Positions 62,107 through 64,000 of a DNA stretch of 64,000 nucleotides are shown here, in pieces (the stretch's first letter is position 1; each line of letters begins with the position of its first letter). A program made the position numbers and the translations under genes. Origin of the DNA: Notospermus geniculatus (taxonomy: Eukaryota > Nemertea > Pilidiophora > Heteronemertea > Lineidae); assembly GCA_002633025.1 (NCBI GenBank), contig NMRB01000297.1, positions 220,433-284,432 on the forward strand. The letters run 5' to 3'. The notes below the pieces were generated by a model. The model was given only the letters and a program-made list of their open reading frames with translations, made no database searches and had not been told where the DNA came from.

Positions 62107-62228
62107 GAAGTCAACTTCCTCAGGCACTATTCAGTTGGAGAGATCAGTCTCTGGACTCTCCAACTGAAAAGTGCCTGAGGAAGACCCCGGTTGGGGTCGA
62201 AAATTTGCAAGTTCTGAAAGTTGACTTC
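62107..62228. mobile_element. 'GACCCCAACCGGGGTC' family, copy 4
   Basis: GAAGTCAACTTCCTCAGGCA on the left; GTGCCTGAGGAAGACCCCGG, TTGGGGTCGAAAATTTGCAA and AAAGTTGACTTC on the right. A central hairpin CAGTTGGAGAG/CTCTCCAACTG is present. The left arm lacks the GACCCC block seen in copies 1 and 2. Confidence 0.7.
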
Positions 62229-62535
62229 CTACCAAAGGACACTAGTATAGCAGAATGGCCTACCATGTTGCACCAGTAACGCAGGCTGTCTTCAATCTTG
62301 GCATCAGGTTCTAGGTGTGAGATCGTCAGAAGAGGGTAGGGTGGCGGTCTGTCTTGCTCAAGTGTCGCTAGCCATCTCCCCAGTCTAGGTCTTCTCAGTC
62401 AACATCCACCACACAGTCATGTGCGTCTCCAGTTCAGTTGTCACCAACAGCCTCAGAACTGACAAGGTGCAATCAGAGACTGTACAAAGCCCCTTTTGTT
62501 AAACATGGAACACAGCCCACTTGAGTGATTTTAAT

Positions 62536-62581
62536 CACCATTGATATAGGGTATGTTAAAACATACCCTATATCAATGGTG
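62536..62581. repeat. Perfect 46-bp palindrome
   Basis: CACCATTGATATAGGGTATG/TT, a 2-bp centre and its exact complement ending ATATCAATGGTG. No longer element is visible around it. Confidence 0.85.
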
Positions 62582-62883
62582 TCAGTTTACAACAATGGAT
62601 TAGGCCTGACCCAGGATTACACAGAACTATATAGTCAGCTCCGACAGTACATGTAGCTTTCATTGTCAGTTGAAACTCTCCTCAGCCTTATAACCCGGCA
62701 TGTTTTCTGTGAACCATGTGCATGTACATCATAAATACAAGAAATAAATTAAGTTCCCATGCTCACCACTGGATTTACTGCCTTCCACTATTGCAGGGCA
62801 GAACTGTGTAGGAAAGAAAAGTTAAAGTCATGCAGAGAAACTGACCATGATCCAACCATTGACGCATGGTCTGTGCACCAATC

Positions 62884-63058
62884 AGGCGCGGATCCAAGGG
62901 GGGGGGGGCACACCCAGCCCGTGCCCCCTCTATTTTGTGGAAAACCTTTAAAATTGACCGGGAAATTTCAAAATTTTGAAAAGATGTTAAAATTTGATCG
63001 AGGTTTTCCATGATGTGCGCTGGCTGTGCCCCTCTTTCCCTTTCTGGATCCACCCCCG
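62884..63058. mobile_element. GGATCC-bounded MITE family, copy 3
   Basis: GGCGCGGATCCAAGGGGGGG, GGGGCACACCCAGCC and then, at the other end, GGCTGTGCCCCTCTTTCCCT and TCTGGATCCACCCCCGCC are inverted relative to each other. The interior TTTCAAAATTTTGAAAAGAT is palindromic. Confidence 0.65.
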
Positions 63059-64000
63059 CCATTTCATTTACATGTACCGGTACCTACATGTAACATCAAA
63101 GCCATCAACACATATTTGGGCTTGACAACACTCCATCGAAATTTGCCCATTTTGTACCATGGCACAAGTCCATACAGCTGCACCTTTGGATTACGCTTTG
63201 CCTATAGCCTAGGCCTTTTTATGACGAGCAGCACAGTCCAAAGGCGAAATGACCATAGGCATTGATGTCTCAAGAAGCATTTCATCATTTTCTTGATCAG
63301 TAACCTATACAACCTTCTGCAACACCATCAGAACAAACAGGAAGGAAACACAAGATACTGATTGTTAGAAAAAACAATTATTATTTCCACAAAAATCAAC
63401 AAAGGAGACTGGATGACTGCTTGAAACAACAATATAGATATTTTTGATATTTCATTATTCCCATAAGCACCAAAAAGAAAAAAAAATATATGGAAGCAGA
63501 TATTAAAATTTTAAAGGACTGTTTCCAACAGCATTTTCAGCCACAGTATTTTACTGTCGCGGGTTTTTTTGAGAATTAATTTAACTCTTTAGGGCCGCCT
63601 ATAGCTTACACCGCCCTGAACTGCCACGAAATGCCACTGCACTTAAGCTGACTAGAAAGACATATGAGTCAAGGCGGTTTTTGGCGGTATCGGCGTCTGG
63701 CGACATGGCGATTTTTGGCGCTGCCGGCAGTAGTTGATGGTTTTGATTTCTACATTAGAGTTGAAGTTCTTTTTCTGTGAAAAAGTGGGTGTGGTCTTCT
63801 AGGCGGCTCATGGCAGGGCAGTTTAGGGCAGCATGGGCTCTATTGGGTTAATGGTTCAGCAAATTATTTTGTGTCCTAATTGTCCCAGTGCCTGTGAACT
63901 TCAGACCCCTCACTGCAAATGTATAGTGGAAACGGAAATGCTCAGTCTTTGTTCACCGCTAGAGCTTCCAATCTCAGTTCGGGAAAGTTCCGAATTTGGA
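63059..64000. other. Gene-free stretch at the window end
   Basis: No gene seen. 63590-63855 shows weak inverted GGGCCGCCTA/CTAGGCGGCTC and CCGCCCTGAACTGCC/GGCAGTTTAGGGC words, possibly a decayed foldback. Any exon running off the edge is not recognisable. Confidence 0.4.

Overview
This is eukaryotic nuclear DNA from an animal: GT-AG introns, polypyrimidine tracts, AATAAA signals, tRNA-headed SINEs and very many short inverted-repeat elements. The abundance of AGGCCT and ACATGTA words and of hairpins such as GGGGCCTGTTTCATAAA points to a marine invertebrate. A hemichordate, echinoderm or cephalochordate is most likely, but that is inference. There are short assembly gaps at 52390, 53376 and 56067-56155.

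Three genes are supported well. (1) An intact, intronless rhodopsin-type peptide GPCR (10167-11177, +). Three decayed relatives lie nearby: 5077-5765, 8531-8746 and 22165-22312 (minus). (2) LSM4, the U6 snRNP and P-body Lsm protein, on the minus strand (about 50094 down to 40701). Its coding exons are recognisable, but exon 4 breaks off at an interspersed repeat. (3) OGFOD1, the ribosomal prolyl 3-hydroxylase, on the plus strand (53450-59223). Nine exons rebuild a complete 539-residue protein, and one intron has a GC-AG donor. LSM4 and OGFOD1 face away from each other, about 3.4 kb apart. Weaker candidates are a CUB-like ORF (20284-21216, +), a small secreted cysteine-rich ORF (37709-38032, +), the 3' end of an unidentified gene (844-1610, +), a LINE reverse-transcriptase scrap (24110-24240, +) and a Tc1/mariner-like relic (33978-34560, minus).

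Layout: 1-1.6 kb AGGCCT-rich DNA with a possible gene end; 2-9.3 kb inverted-repeat elements around GPCR pseudogene pieces; 10.2-11.2 kb the intact GPCR; 11.2-19 kb MITEs and a transposon filled with CACATGTG palindromes; 19.6-23.6 kb foldbacks, the CUB-like ORF and a GPCR scrap; 24-25.5 kb a LINE scrap and two head-to-head SINEs; 26.5-27 kb a 59-bp satellite; 29.1-31.8 kb a 2.7-kb foldback carrying two inverted relics of one protein; 32.7-34 kb a TA-flanked DNA transposon; 34.6-40.7 kb repeats and the secreted ORF; 40.7-50.1 kb LSM4, with an intron full of minisatellite; 50.1-51.3 kb a foldback invaded by two other hairpins; 53.4-59.2 kb OGFOD1, with a different element family in several of its introns; 59.6-64 kb more inverted-repeat elements.

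The main theme is recurrent hairpin-forming, transposase-free elements. Several families occur two to four times here, and several copies are nested in one another, so their order of arrival can be read from the sequence. Most ORFs of 60-140 codons in the window are chance or repeat-derived.
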